A DNA stretch of 64,000 bases from Psychrobacter glacincola (lineage in GTDB: Bacteria; Pseudomonadota; Gammaproteobacteria; Pseudomonadales; Moraxellaceae): positions 682,001-746,000 of the forward strand of contig NZ_CAJGZH010000002.1 of assembly GCF_904846075.1 (NCBI RefSeq). The letters run 5' to 3'. Below are positions 9,395-19,141 of this stretch, piece after piece. Position 1 is the first letter of the stretch; each line of letters starts with the position of its first letter. The position numbers and the translations under genes were made by a program. The notes under the pieces are model-generated. The model made no database searches and was not told where the DNA came from. It worked only from the letters and a program-made list of their open reading frames with translations.

Positions 9395-10045
9395 TCATTT
9401 TACAAAACTTCTAATATGATTATCTTCTCGTTTGATCATCACATTAAACCATGCATTTTCACAGTCGGCTCTTTTATCAGTCGACAACCAGATATCGTAT
9501 TCAATCACTTGCGGTATGTTAGCAACAATAGCTTTCCAGCGTGATTCATTCATATCACAAAAGAAGCGCTCCTCATCTACTCGCTCCCCTTCCCCATATT
9601 TAAATGATAAGTACATCACTCCATCATCAGTCAAGGTTTCTAATAATGACTTCATAACGAAAGGCAGCTCGAGAAAAGGTACGTGTAGCAATGAGGCACA
9701 AGCCCAAATGCCAGTAAACTTATTTTCCCAAGCCTGATTTTTAATACTGCTAAAATCTAAGTGAACCCAACTAATTCTGCTCGACATATGGTGCTTCTGA
9801 GCCCACTGAATTAACTCGGCGCTGGCATCTATCGCTGTTACCTCATAACCTTGTTCAGCAAAGTGATTTGCATCTCTACCTGAGCCACAGCCCACGTCTA
9901 AAATACATTGCGTGTCTTTTAGAGGGAGCTGATTAATAAATCGCTCGTATAAATCATGCATATCTATGCTTACCGTTTGACAAGCAAACTCAACGGCATT
10001 TTCATCATAATAGTTAAGGGTGCTTTTGAATGCTTGTTTAGTCAT
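9395..10045 (-). CDS. Class I SAM-dependent methyltransferase
   Basis: The 216-residue Rossmann-type methyltransferase has motif I ILDVGCGSGRDANHFAEQG (about residues 48-66), the acidic residue of motif II in VTAIDAS, and a post-motif LLHVPF segment. It resembles the TehB/methyltransf_11-25 groups, which act on small molecules or unknown targets rather than DNA. The start ATG lies 20 bases after the stop of the HNH nuclease gene, so the two are co-transcribed. A fixed nuclease-methyltransferase pair suggests a defence function, but the acceptor is unknown. Confidence 0.8.
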   Translation of the reverse strand: MTKQAFKSTLNYYDENAVEFACQTVSIDMHDLYERFINQLPLKDTQCILDVGCGSGRDANHFAEQGYEVTAIDASAELIQWAQKHHMSSRISWVHLDFSSIKNQAWENKFTGIWACASLLHVPFLELPFVMKSLLETLTDDGVMYLSFKYGEGERVDEERFFCDMNESRWKAIVANIPQVIEYDIWLSTDKRADCENAWFNVMIKREDNHIRSFVK

Positions 10046-10064
10046 AAAGTGGCATATCTATTTA

Positions 10065-11125
10065 TCAAGCTCTAAGCTGTGGCAGTAAGTCAGGATTAAT
10101 TGGCCGTAGCTTTATACTTGGTTCTGGCGACCAGACCAAATCCTCATGTTCTATTGCTATTTGATAGGCCCACTGGCTAATCGTCTCTGAGCGTTGCTGG
10201 TTGGTTATAAAGCCTATGGTTTTTGCTTCTTGTTCAATCGTATGACCATGTTGTTGATTGCGCTCTAACCACTTCTCATAAAATAGCTCTTCAGCAAGAT
10301 AATCCCGTTTGCTATTGTTGCAACTATGATCAGTGAGTACGAAGTTATGAGTGGTATCAATGGGGTATTTCGACCAGGGAATGAAATGATCCACTTCAAT
10401 ATTATTTTTTAAAGCTTTATGACAGTAGAAGCATTGCCCTTGTTGAGTATCAATTAATATGGACTCTAGTATTTTTAAGTTTTGTCTTGATTGATGAAAT
10501 AGAAATTGTTGCAGGTCAATATCATCGCTGAAATACGATTGATTATGACGGTTCTTACGCACAAAATCAGTCCAATATTGCTGACAGAGTTTATGAATTA
10601 TTTGACTGAAACGAGTAAAGCAATATGCGATTCCAGGCATCAATACTATGGCGTTTGCTTTAGGATTATAAACGTATAAAAATTCGCGACTGACCTTATC
10701 TTGGGCACTTTGTAAATACTTTGCAGGATTGTTCTTAATGGTCTGAGCAACCTCTTTAATCGTTGACTGCCACTTTTTAATATCACGCGTCCGAGCTATA
10801 CGTATGCTGGTCGTTTGAGTCTCTTGTTGCAACTTCAGTATGCTAGTAATAACCTTAGCTTGACCCCTGCATTACTCTGTTTTAATACAGAATCATCATC
10901 TTGATCTGAAAACGGCAGTGTTTGTGTCCAGTAAAGCTGAACAAACTGCTCAGCTAACTCTTCATAGGAAATACTGCACTCACTATTATCACTAACCCCA
11001 GACTCTATAGCCAGGTTAGCCGTTGCCATTAATAGGGCAAATTTATAGGTTGAGGTATAAGAGCTAGACTCGAGTAGCCATTGGATACGTCTTAGAAAGT
11101 TAAGCTGAAAGTCGGCAGAGGGCAC
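10065..11125 (-). CDS. HNH endonuclease-domain protein, single frameshift
   Basis: Two frames join into one protein of about 353 residues. The N-terminal part (from ATG 11125) ends in a shifted tail after SNAGVK; adding one base near 10858-10862 continues as AKVITSILKLQQE into the larger downstream frame. The nuclease core reads CFYCHKALKNNIEVDHFIPW followed by THNFVLTDHSCNNSKRD: Cys pairs and the H-N-H residues of a zinc-containing HNH fold. The N-terminal region is helical and matches, from memory, a conserved HNH family found in gammaproteobacterial islands. It is the first gene of an apparent operon with the methyltransferase. One lost base is the only defect seen. Confidence 0.75.
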
Positions 11126-11322
11126 AATGATAGTCCTTTCAAAATACAGTAGTTATTTATAATAAAAAGGACAATTGTACTGCAAAATTTTTCTATACCA
11201 AGTTGACATGCTTTCACAGAACAAGAGTTTTTTAATACTTTAGAGCCCAATATCTTTGAGCTCTATTTTTTTACTTTATAAACAAATCAGATTATTTATT
11301 ATTAGTTGTATTGATAGGCGAT

Positions 11323-11796
11323 CTAATCACAACGCATCATTTCAATGACGTTAGCTCCTGAACCTACATACAGCTTGCCATTGTTAATCTTATACTCAAA
11401 ACTGGAGAACGTTTTACTTGCTAATGTATCTTCCTCTCCCATCTCAAAACTCATAGATAAAGACTGGCCTGAAATATGATTTGCTGTGTATTTGCTATAA
11501 GACACAGGGTATTCAGTATCCAGATCTTCCCACCATGAAACACTTGTTAGCCTCTGTCCATCTGGATTGAAATCTACAAAAAAAGAGGTGTCTTGCTCAC
11601 CACCATTTTTGCATAAGTCGTTCAGAATAGACTTAGTCAGCTTCTTCTTTGTCGAGTGCATCCCAGCCCACTTTCCTATAAAATTCTTAGGGATAGGTTT
11701 GATATTAAAATTAACATTAGAGGAGGAAAACGATAATGTTGAGACGAGCATCAAATTAAGTGCAAGCGCTATTCTCATAATACTATTAACTGTCAT
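11323..11796 (-). CDS. Secreted protein of unknown function
   Basis: The 157-residue product begins with a hydrophobic signal-peptide-like segment (IALALNLMLVSTLSFS) and a likely cut near residues 26-28. The rest is a small beta-rich domain with two Cys (NDLCKNG and the C-terminal MMRCD), which could form a periplasmic disulfide. An AAGG ribosome site lies 9 bases before the ATG. No family is recognised. A second secreted protein gene follows upstream on the same strand (11881-12465), and the pair sits next to a tRNA locus. Confidence 0.55.
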   Translation of the reverse strand: MTVNSIMRIALALNLMLVSTLSFSSSNVNFNIKPIPKNFIGKWAGMHSTKKKLTKSILNDLCKNGGEQDTSFFVDFNPDGQRLTSVSWWEDLDTEYPVSYSKYTANHISGQSLSMSFEMGEEDTLASKTFSSFEYKINNGKLYVGSGANVIEMMRCD

Positions 11797-11880
11797 GATA
11801 TATACCTTGAGATAAATCCCTTTGAATCATACGCAATCATTCCTATAAGATTCTTAGTTTTTGTTATGATTGCAAGATTA

Positions 11881-12465
11881 TCAGTGAGGCACACCATCAC
11901 AAGTGATAGATAGCTTCTCGCGATTAAATCCTTGCCCATCATCACTCTCCTGCCAGCCTGTGCTAGGAAATTTAAATGACGGCTTCAATGCCAAAAAACT
12001 AGCATCCTTAAAATATAAATGATCATGATAATCATATTCTGAGTAAGGTATGAAAGACACATCAAGCTTATCAAGGTCATAGCCGCGATAGGTAGCATTT
12101 TTAAAATTCACATAGTAATGTATGACCTCACGATCATCTTGCACCATCTGAATACTTTTAACTACATTGCGATATTTAGCAGGTATATTAGATAGAGGCT
12201 TTACATAATAACTATCAGAATGAGCTACGAATGTATTTTTAAAATCTTCGAATCGTTTTTTACTAGGTTTATTTGTCGGATTATAATTATTGTCAAAACC
12301 ACAATTATCTTCAAAAAACTGAAACAGACCGACTAAGTCCTGTTTACCAACACTAGCTTTTACAGCTGTTTTGATAGACTTGTTCGATTTATTAACATTT
12401 GCATACGTTTGTGAGCTCATAGCTACTAACAATAATAGAAATACAGACTTACTAAATATACCCAT
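11881..12465 (-). CDS. Secreted protein of unknown function
   Basis: The 194-residue product has a clear signal peptide (SVFLLLLVAMSSQTYA, cut after residue 22 or so). The mature part is polar, rich in Tyr, Asp and Lys, with two Cys (NCGFDNN and the C-terminal ITCDG). The GKQDLVGLFQFFEDNCGF segment looks like a helical start to a small globular domain. No known family is recognised. It is oriented like the neighbouring secreted gene, 84 bases apart, with no obvious terminator between, so they may be co-transcribed. Confidence 0.55.
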   Translation of the reverse strand: MGIFSKSVFLLLLVAMSSQTYANVNKSNKSIKTAVKASVGKQDLVGLFQFFEDNCGFDNNYNPTNKPSKKRFEDFKNTFVAHSDSYYVKPLSNIPAKYRNVVKSIQMVQDDREVIHYYVNFKNATYRGYDLDKLDVSFIPYSEYDYHDHLYFKDASFLALKPSFKFPSTGWQESDDGQGFNREKLSITCDGVPH

Positions 12466-12663
12466 CCCTTTTCTTCCTAATTTTAAATATAAACAAATAT
12501 TTGGATAATAAAAATAGATATTATAGATAAAAATTTATTAATATTCTTAGTAAATGACTACTAATACATTTAAAAACCCAATACCTATGATTCAGTGAAA
12601 CTTATATATCGTAACAAGCTAATCTAGATCATTGCTCTTACTCAAAGCAGTATTTTAGATAAT

Positions 12664-12739
12664 ATATAATTGGCTTAGTTGTTAGAACGTCTGCGTTACA
12701 CGCAGAATGTTGGCGGTTCGAACCCGTTATCACCCACCA
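12664..12739 (+). pseudogene. Decayed tRNA-Val(TAC)
   Basis: The anticodon arm TCTGC-GTTACAC-GCAGA (anticodon TAC), the T-arm with GGTTCGAAC, and the 3' ATCACCC-ACCA end are conserved. The 5' acceptor strand reads ATATAAT and pairs at only 3 of 7 positions with ATCACCC, and the D-stem has a mismatch. The molecule should not fold as a working tRNA. A conserved 3' half with a ruined 5' half is what an old integration site looks like. It lies 41 bases before an intact tRNA-Asp. Confidence 0.7.
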
Positions 12740-12780
12740 TTCTTTTAGCGAAGTAGAAAAAGATGCTAAAGACGACCTAA

Positions 12781-12857
12781 GCAGCGGTAGTTCAGTTGTT
12801 TAGAATACCGGTCTGTCACGCCGGGGGTCGCGGGTTCGAGTCCCGTCCGCTGCGCCA
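12781..12857 (+). tRNA. tRNA-Asp(GTC)
   Basis: The 77-base cloverleaf has acceptor strands GCAGCGG and CCGCTGC pairing fully, D-arm TTCAGTTGTTTAGAA, anticodon loop CTGTCAC (GTC) on a CCGGT/GCCGG-type stem, T-arm GCGGGTTCGAGTCCCGT, discriminator G, and an encoded CCA at 12855-12857. All stems are intact. It probably shares a transcript with the decayed tRNA-Val just upstream. tRNA genes commonly mark island insertion points, and restriction genes flank this one on the right. Confidence 0.95.
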
Positions 12858-13156
12858 TATTTAAAACGAATTCGGATGTTAAATCTGAGCAAGTTTTGAC
12901 TCAAACATTAGATTGTTTGGGGGGTTTTTGTGTCTGACTTTCCTCTTAAACTCTTTATTTACAAGGGCTGGATGCTTTCTCTCTATTCATCTTTACTAAA
13001 TGGTCTACTCTTTAACAATACATGAATGATAAGTTTTTGCGCATGAGCTCTATCTTTTGAAAGTCGGTGACCAAGTGCTCAGTGACCAAACGGTGACCAT
13101 TTTGTGACCAAGATTGTGAAAAGTTGGTTGTGGTAAACGATCCCGTTTGACAGAGC
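12858..13156. other. Gap of 299 bases between tRNA-Asp and mcrC
   Basis: No gene is seen. A G6T5 run (near 12919-12929) follows the tRNA. The right half holds four copies of GTGACCA (listed separately). A minus-strand reading frame from 13239 to 13012 overlaps the 3' end of mcrC and the repeats and has no family resemblance, so it is not called. Confidence 0.5.
13067..13110. repeat. Four direct repeats of GTGACCA
   Basis: GTGACCA occurs at 13067-13073, 13082-13088, 13093-13099 and 13104-13110, with spacings of 15, 11 and 11 bases (start to start). The last two steps are close to one helical turn, so a protein could bind the same face of the DNA. It lies just downstream of mcrC and between two genes pointing away from it. 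It could be a recombinase or regulator binding array; nothing else supports a function. Confidence 0.5.
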
Positions 13157-14467
13157 TTATTCAGCTGTTTGATTTTTAAGGACAGGAACAGAGATTGGCA
13201 CCTTATAGAACTTAGTAAAGCCTGTAATCGATGTGCCATCGGTTAAACTATCAGGTAGCTTATCGCCCTTATCCTGATCAGTGTAAATAACGACACAGCT
13301 GACAACACTTGAAGATTGCTCCTCTACCGTATGGTAGCCTAGCTTATCTAATATACCCACATCTCTTGCATAACCACTTATCTGTCTAATATCCTTAATA
13401 ATAAAAGTATTAACGTTTTTATCTTCTTGATATATAGGTCGATACTTTGCATCGATAATAATCGGCTCTATGTCGTCAACTAATAGGTAGTCTGGCTCTC
13501 CGTAAGTTCCTTCTGCTTGGTATAATATTTTATTACCATATTTGTCTTTAAGAAGTCCCAACACATATAGCTCAAAGAGCTTTGACATATCAATCCAGAA
13601 CGGCGGTACTAATATCTTTTCAACGGTACTATGTTGGATTTCACTGATATGATAACCAAAGCGCTTAAGAATGATCTTAGAGAGTTTTAAGGCTTCCTGA
13701 TACTCTTTATAAAAGGGGTTACGCTTGACTGCTTTAAGCTCATGTAAATTGACTTCATCACTGACATTTTCAAAAGCAGGTGTGCAATAGTCGATTAAAT
13801 ACTTCATTGATCTAAGGTATTCTGGGTATTGAGATAAATAACGTCTAACAAAGCTTAGCGTATGCTTTAAAACTCTATTTTCAATGCTATCAAAGCCAAA
13901 TTCTTCATAACTACAAAAGGTGTTCGTAACTTTATTTCGAACTAAATTCTTTTTGATATTCTGAGCAATTAAGACTTTGCCTTTAATTCTGCTATTAAGA
14001 TTGCGTTCGACTTTATAATAGGACTGCTTCAATCCCTTCTTTACCAAGCTTTTGAGAATTTGAAGAAACTGCATGATTAGTAGTGGCGTTAATAAATCCA
14101 TCTGCTGGTCAATTTCGATAAAAGGCTCGTTTAGCTTAATGTAGTATAGGTCTTTGGTATTCTTAGCAATGCTACCATGCGTAAGACATGATTGAAGCAT
14201 GCCAAGGTAATCAATTTCCTGAACGCTATTATTAATCTTCGGTGCAACATAAATGGCTTGTTGATTCTTAACAAGCCAGTCTGCGCCTATAAAATATGAC
14301 ATTTTAAGCGAAAGACTTTCTCTGCCATAAAGAACCTGAATACAGCGCTCATTTTTCTTATTGTCTTGAAAAAATATATCTGAAACCTCTACACTCTCAC
14401 AAGCCAAGTCTATCTGCTCGTGCTCGCGCACAGTTTCTAAGTGGTTTGACATTATTAGCTTAGACAT
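13157..14467 (-). CDS. mcrC: McrC-like subunit of McrBC type IV restriction system
   Basis: The 436-residue protein has the McrC layout: an N-terminal beta-rich McrB-contacting domain, a central helical region, and a C-terminal PD-(D/E)XK nuclease with GEPDYLLVDD and PIIIDAKYRP carrying the Asp and D-A-K catalytic residues. In known systems McrC is stimulated by, and drives, the McrB GTPase ring and cuts DNA with modified cytosine. Its start overlaps the end of mcrB by 8 bases, so the two are translationally coupled. The reading frame is intact with no missing motif. Confidence 0.9.
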   Translation of the reverse strand: MSKLIMSNHLETVREHEQIDLACESVEVSDIFFQDNKKNERCIQVLYGRESLSLKMSYFIGADWLVKNQQAIYVAPKINNSVQEIDYLGMLQSCLTHGSIAKNTKDLYYIKLNEPFIEIDQQMDLLTPLLIMQFLQILKSLVKKGLKQSYYKVERNLNSRIKGKVLIAQNIKKNLVRNKVTNTFCSYEEFGFDSIENRVLKHTLSFVRRYLSQYPEYLRSMKYLIDYCTPAFENVSDEVNLHELKAVKRNPFYKEYQEALKLSKIILKRFGYHISEIQHSTVEKILVPPFWIDMSKLFELYVLGLLKDKYGNKILYQAEGTYGEPDYLLVDDIEPIIIDAKYRPIYQEDKNVNTFIIKDIRQISGYARDVGILDKLGYHTVEEQSSSVVSCVVIYTDQDKGDKLPDSLTDGTSITGFTKFYKVPISVPVLKNQTAE

Positions 14468-16370
14468 GAAGGTTTTTGACTACCTCTCTAGCGCTATCTA
14501 ATAAAACACCGTCCTTTATGTACTCGTATAGAATGGGTTTAATCTCATATTTCAGTTTTATAGAAAGCTCTTTATAGAAATCTTCCTCGGATATATCCTT
14601 TTGAGATGGTAAGAAGTAGCTATGACCCAACTGAACGTCATCAGCATCAAAGTCAGAAGAAATTTGAGCACTATCACCTTTGAATAATTTCTCAATAGAT
14701 TCGAATAGCTTTGTAGCTTTTTGAAATGTGATTACTTTTTTTGATGGCAATACGTCATAAAATGCAAAACGTCTACGAATGGCGTAATCAATGTGACCTA
14801 CCGAGCGATCAGCCGTATTCATTGTGCCTATGATATATAGGTTTTTAGGGAGTTTAATATCTAGTGTATTTTCATACTCATACATAGATTCAACGCTCTC
14901 ACCACGATATTCGAGCGCATAAATAAGCTCACCTAGGACAGATGGTAGGTTAGCGCGATTAATCTCGTCGATTATAAGAACGTAATTACCATTAGGGTTA
15001 TCAATAGCTTTTTTTGCAAATTCAGCGAGAATCTTATTCTCAACTTCATAGCTGATATTTCCAGCATCATTAGTCTTGGCAACGATACCCCTTACAAAGT
15101 CTTCATAAGTATAGGCAGGATGGAATTGGATGATTTCAAACTCTCCATGAGTCATAACTTCATCATTCTCAGATAACTCCTCACCATCTTTTAAATTAAA
15201 GTTGTCCCAAATGATGCTCGCAAATTCGATGAGAGTGAGATCAGTATTGAGCTGTCTTTTATCGAGGTAGATATCCTTGAGCTTTATGTTTTTTTCAATG
15301 GTTCCCATTTGTTTATTATAGCTACCCAATAACTTCAGAGCATTATTAAGCGCATCTACACTGTTAATAGGAAAGTATTCATCTGGAAAATAACTATGCA
15401 GCAATTTAAGAGTAAAACATGGGCCAAAAAACTTGATTGAGTTATCAAGATCGGTTCTTTGGATTAGCTTTGATAGTTCATTTGAAACTAATTCCATTGC
15501 TGATTCAGCATCGGCTGCACCTACAACCTTATTGTTAAGCATGTATTTATTATTACTTTTGCTCCAGTATATTGGATAGTTATTCGAAAATCCTGGAGAG
15601 AATTTTCCTAAGCTCTCTAATCCTACTTCTAACCACCAGCAGAGTGAATCTTGATCTCCATGTCCAATGGCATACTCTGGCAATGCAAGGCTACTTAATT
15701 TATCTTGAGGAAAGGATTCATAGAACCTAGATAGCAATTTATCATTTTTTGTTCTAGATAACTTCGCTTCATTAGACTGTGTATCAAAGCTCTTAACCAA
15801 ACTATCAATTATGTCTTGAGGTGTTCCTTTACGTTCAATCTGTGTTAACTGTTTAGCAACCAGTTTAGCCAGTCTTGTTTTACCGGTGCCAGGAGGTCCT
15901 TGTAATATGACTTGATGCTTGTATTTTAGAAGGTCTATTACTTCATTAATATCAGAGTCACTCATAACTTTTTCATACCATTTTTTTATGTTAATTGTAG
16001 TATCTGCTGTTGGACTAGAGCATCGCTTTAACGTTCCAAGCCATGCAACTTTATAATTATATTCATTTTTGTACCAGTCTAGGATCTTAATCTTACGTCT
16101 CCTTTTAAACCAATCTAGATCCGTGACTTTTTCTGTATACTCGTAACTACCTATTACCTGCGTTAAAGCTATTAATTCTTTCCCTCTTCTGACAGCAACA
16201 ATGTCACCAATCTGCATCTTGGTTTCAAAATCTGTTTGTTGAGGGTTTGATGGGTCATCTTCTACCCAAACGCCCATACCAATATAGCCAGTCTTTTCGA
16301 GAACCTCCTTTTCACGTGCCCAATCCCATTTTTCATTGTTTTGGTGCATTTGCATATGCCAAAAATTCAT
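14460..16370 (-). CDS. mcrB: McrB-like AAA+ GTPase with N-terminal EVE-like reader domain
   Basis: The 636-residue protein has, at residues 1-130, an EVE/PUA-like domain (FWHMQMHQNN, GYIGMGVW, IGDIVAVRRGKEL), a fold that reads modified bases in several restriction proteins. The AAA+ GTPase follows: Walker A GPPGTGKT at about 158-165, an insert region, FHPAYTYEDFVRGI, Walker B LIIDEINRANLPSVLGEL, and the McrB signature GTMNTADRSVGHIDYAIRRR. It would load McrC onto modified DNA. It is the first gene of the two-gene operon, and its promoter must lie in the 212-base gap shared with the divergent cassette. The EVE-like call is from pattern memory. Confidence 0.88.
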   Translation of the reverse strand: MNFWHMQMHQNNEKWDWAREKEVLEKTGYIGMGVWVEDDPSNPQQTDFETKMQIGDIVAVRRGKELIALTQVIGSYEYTEKVTDLDWFKRRRKIKILDWYKNEYNYKVAWLGTLKRCSSPTADTTINIKKWYEKVMSDSDINEVIDLLKYKHQVILQGPPGTGKTRLAKLVAKQLTQIERKGTPQDIIDSLVKSFDTQSNEAKLSRTKNDKLLSRFYESFPQDKLSSLALPEYAIGHGDQDSLCWWLEVGLESLGKFSPGFSNNYPIYWSKSNNKYMLNNKVVGAADAESAMELVSNELSKLIQRTDLDNSIKFFGPCFTLKLLHSYFPDEYFPINSVDALNNALKLLGSYNKQMGTIEKNIKLKDIYLDKRQLNTDLTLIEFASIIWDNFNLKDGEELSENDEVMTHGEFEIIQFHPAYTYEDFVRGIVAKTNDAGNISYEVENKILAEFAKKAIDNPNGNYVLIIDEINRANLPSVLGELIYALEYRGESVESMYEYENTLDIKLPKNLYIIGTMNTADRSVGHIDYAIRRRFAFYDVLPSKKVITFQKATKLFESIEKLFKGDSAQISSDFDADDVQLGHSYFLPSQKDISEEDFYKELSIKLKYEIKPILYEYIKDGVLLDSAREVVKNLHV

Positions 16371-16582
16371 TCTATTACCTTATTTTTATCGAATAGTTAA
16401 ACGTTTTTTCCTATTCACGGGTTTAATGGCTACAATATTTGCTTACAAAGCAATGTTTGGCATAGTACCACTAACCCTTAGCGTGGAATAATATTTATTC
16501 CAACAGTTGTTGGTCTTAGCTTTATCAACATTTTTCAGCTATATTAGACTATTTAAATTCAACATTAAGATTGAGCGTGAAT

Positions 16583-16890
16583 ATGACAAAAAATCAGCGC
16601 CCTGAAGATGTCGCCCGAGACAATATCGATCGCCAGCTCAAACAAGCCGGTTGGTACAGAAGCTCAAGGACTATAATCCTAATGCCGGTCTAGGAGTTGC
16701 GGTTAGGGAATACCCAACTAGTACTGGCCCTGCTGATTATGTGCTATTCATAGATAGAGACGCTGTCGGTATCTATGAGGCAAAAGCTGAAGACTATGGA
16801 CAGAAGATAACGACGGTTAAAGAACAAAGTGCGCGCTATTATGCCACCAGTGACTTTAAACATATCAGAGAACTACTTAACCATAAATAG
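16583..16890 (+). pseudogene. N-terminal remnant of a type I restriction HsdR-like helicase-nuclease
   Basis: ATG 16583 gives MTKNQRPEDVARDNIDRQL; adding one base at the GG near 16653 continues as VQKLKDYNPNAGLGVAVREY, then GPADYVLFIDRDAVGIYEAK and EQSARYY. This matches the N-terminal PD-(D/E)XK region of EcoEI/HsdR-type subunits (D in GPADYVLF, E-A-K in IYEAKAE). It stops at TAG 16888 after about 102 codons, where a full protein would have some 800-1000 residues and a helicase. It is a relic at the 5' side of the CoCoNuT-like cassette, perhaps left by the cassette's insertion. Confidence 0.7.
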
Positions 16891-16904
16891 TTTAAGTAAA
16901 CCGT

Positions 16905-19141
16905 TTGCTACATAAGGATGACATTTTGGTTTATACGCAAGAAGAACTACAAAATGATTCTGATGAAGAGCTCTTTATTAAGCTTAAAGATGCTTGGAAT
17001 TACGACGCTAATGAACCTTTAGAGGTATACGGTACACTTAAAGAGATCACTCCATCAAGCGGACGTTCCTTCTATGTTTTAGAAGACATTAAACATATAC
17101 ATAGAAATGAAAAACTAAGATTTCCTTTAAATTATGAACCGCCTGTGCAAGGTGTGTTCATTGGACGACTTTCAAGATTTAATATTGAACACGTCACAAC
17201 AGGGGATAAAGCTAAAGCTAGAGTTACCTTGTCACCCAAAGATGAGCGCGATAAGCATAATAATCCTTTTGATTTGATGGCTTTAGCGCTAGATCTCTTA
17301 GTTGCTGTTGAGAACATCAATGAAGAGTTTGACTTTACAAAATCCACTTTAAATTTTCTTCAGATTGAAGAAGATCAGTACTTGGAAAGCTATTTATACA
17401 AATTACACTTTGATAAAGCTGTAGAAAAAATTGATCAAGCATTAATAGCAAAAAAAAATGAACTAGAGAGTCAGCTACAGTTAAAAAAACAAGAAGTTGA
17501 CAAAATAACTGAAGATTTAGATATAGAGAAAGAATCCCTCAAAGGTTCAAACGACCATCTAAACATCAAACTAACCGAACTTGAGAGTCAAAAAACAGCT
17601 TTATTACAAGTTTTAGGTCAAGTTGAAGAAAATGTATTAATTTCTCAAAAGGCTTTAAATGAAGCTGAAACTGAATATGAAGATTTTATAAAACACTTGG
17701 ATAGCAACATGGCAAAGCTCAATGATATTCTCAAAACAAAAGCAGAAATGCTGAAAAAAATCGACTTGTTAGAAGAAGAAGATTTAGACAAGCTATTGCT
17801 TAACTTAGAAGAACGAGATAAGAGAGAGGGTCATAAGTTCTCTGAAGTTTTTGATTCTAATTACACGCAAGCAGTAGCTTACATACAAGCTTACTTATGG
17901 CAACGTAATATTGTCTATAAACGTAGCGTTTTAGAAGACTTTCTAGCATTACTCTCAACAAATGATCTTATTATACTTGCTGGTGACTCAGGTTCTGGTA
18001 AAACAAACTTGGTTAAATCATTTGCTAAAGCCATTGGTGGTAAATCTATTATTGTACCTGTTAAGCCCAACTGGACAAGTGCAGAAGATTTATTAGGATA
18101 TTACAATCCTTTAGAGAGTAAATATCTGTCTACTAAGTTTTTAGATGCGCTACTAGAAGCCCAGCAGAATCCACATGTTCCCTACTTAATATGCTTAGAT
18201 GAAATGAATTTAGCACGTGTAGAGTACTATTTTGCTGATTTTTTAAGCTTATTGGAGGAACGTGATGAACAACCTGAAATTCAGCTTTTTCCTCTTCTGA
18301 AGGTGAGGTGTTAGCTAGTGAGTTAAGAAACTTTATTTCGCTTATTAATGACACTGCAGTAAAACTAGATAATCGCGATATTAATGGCTTTATAGATATT
18401 ATGAAAGATGAAGAATTCAATGCCAAGCTTCATGAAGTGTGTGGGTTCAAAGAAGGCGATTCTCTCTTGAAGTATCATAGCTATCTTAAAAGAATGTTAA
18501 ATAGTTTCTTAAATACGCCGTCCTCTATAAAGTTGCCTCAAAATGTACGTATTATTGGAGCGATAAACGTAGATGAAACTACCCATTATTTATCACCTAA
18601 GATCTTAGATCGTGCACATATTATGAAGTTCGGTAGTCCTCTTCTTGCAGACTGGAGCTTAATCGAAGATGAGGTTGAGGATTTTGATTTGGATATGAGT
18701 TTACCAATTAATTTTACTTCGTCTGAGCTTGGTGAGCGATTACCGTATCCTGAATTTGATAGAGAGTCAGAGTTAACACAAGATTTAATCACGTTAGTTA
18801 AAGATTACCTTGATCCACTAGGCATTGAATTCGGCTTACGTACGATACGCCAAGCCTTGGGATATTCTGAAGCACTAGGTAAATTTGAGACAGAATACAA
18901 GATAATTCTTAATAATATTATTCTACACAAAGTTTTACCTAAGTTGTTATTTGACGGAAGAAAGATTGATAACCAAGGTAGACTTCGCGAAGATATCTTA
19001 AGAGCAATGAGTATGCATCTACAAAACGAGCTTAATGGCTTGAGTTTTTATGATGATGCCGATAGCAGTATAGCTGAGTTGTTGAAGGTTATTGGTAATG
19101 CTGAAGCAAATGATTGGGTTGTCAACTACTGGTCAAGATAA
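16905..19141 (+). CDS. McrB-like AAA+ ATPase/GTPase with OB-like N-terminus and coiled coil (CnuB-like), single frameshift
   Basis: Domains by residue, numbered from TTG 16905: a beta-rich segment (38-110, YGTLKEITPSSGRSFYVLED then GVFIGRLSRF) that looks like an OB/cold-shock-like nucleic-acid-binding domain; a coiled coil about 170-305; Walker A GDSGSGKT 360-367; Walker B LICLDEMNLARVEYYFADFL. The frame breaks in a T5 run at 18286-18290; adding one T continues FSSSEGEVLASELRNF and reaches INVDETTHYLSPKILDRA, the McrB sensor-like motif, ending at 19141 (about 745 residues). Start is uncertain: TTG 16926 has AAGGATG before it. The next gene starts at the overlapping TAATG. Domain order matches CoCoNuT CnuB proteins as I remember them; these are predicted to act on RNA. 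Confidence 0.72.

Noticed and set aside
10861..10870. TGACCCCTGC, identical to the IS3 left end, at the HNH frameshift
   Set aside because: Only ten bases match and they encode a family-consistent stretch (NAGVK), so chance is likelier than an IS scar.
13012..13239. Minus-strand reading frame of 75 codons
   Set aside because: It overlaps the 3' end of mcrC and the GTGACCA repeats, has no family look and no good start.
19114..19140. Earlier start for the DUF2357 gene
   Set aside because: The TAATG-coupled ATG at 19141 is better placed than the upstream non-ATG frame start inside the ATPase gene.
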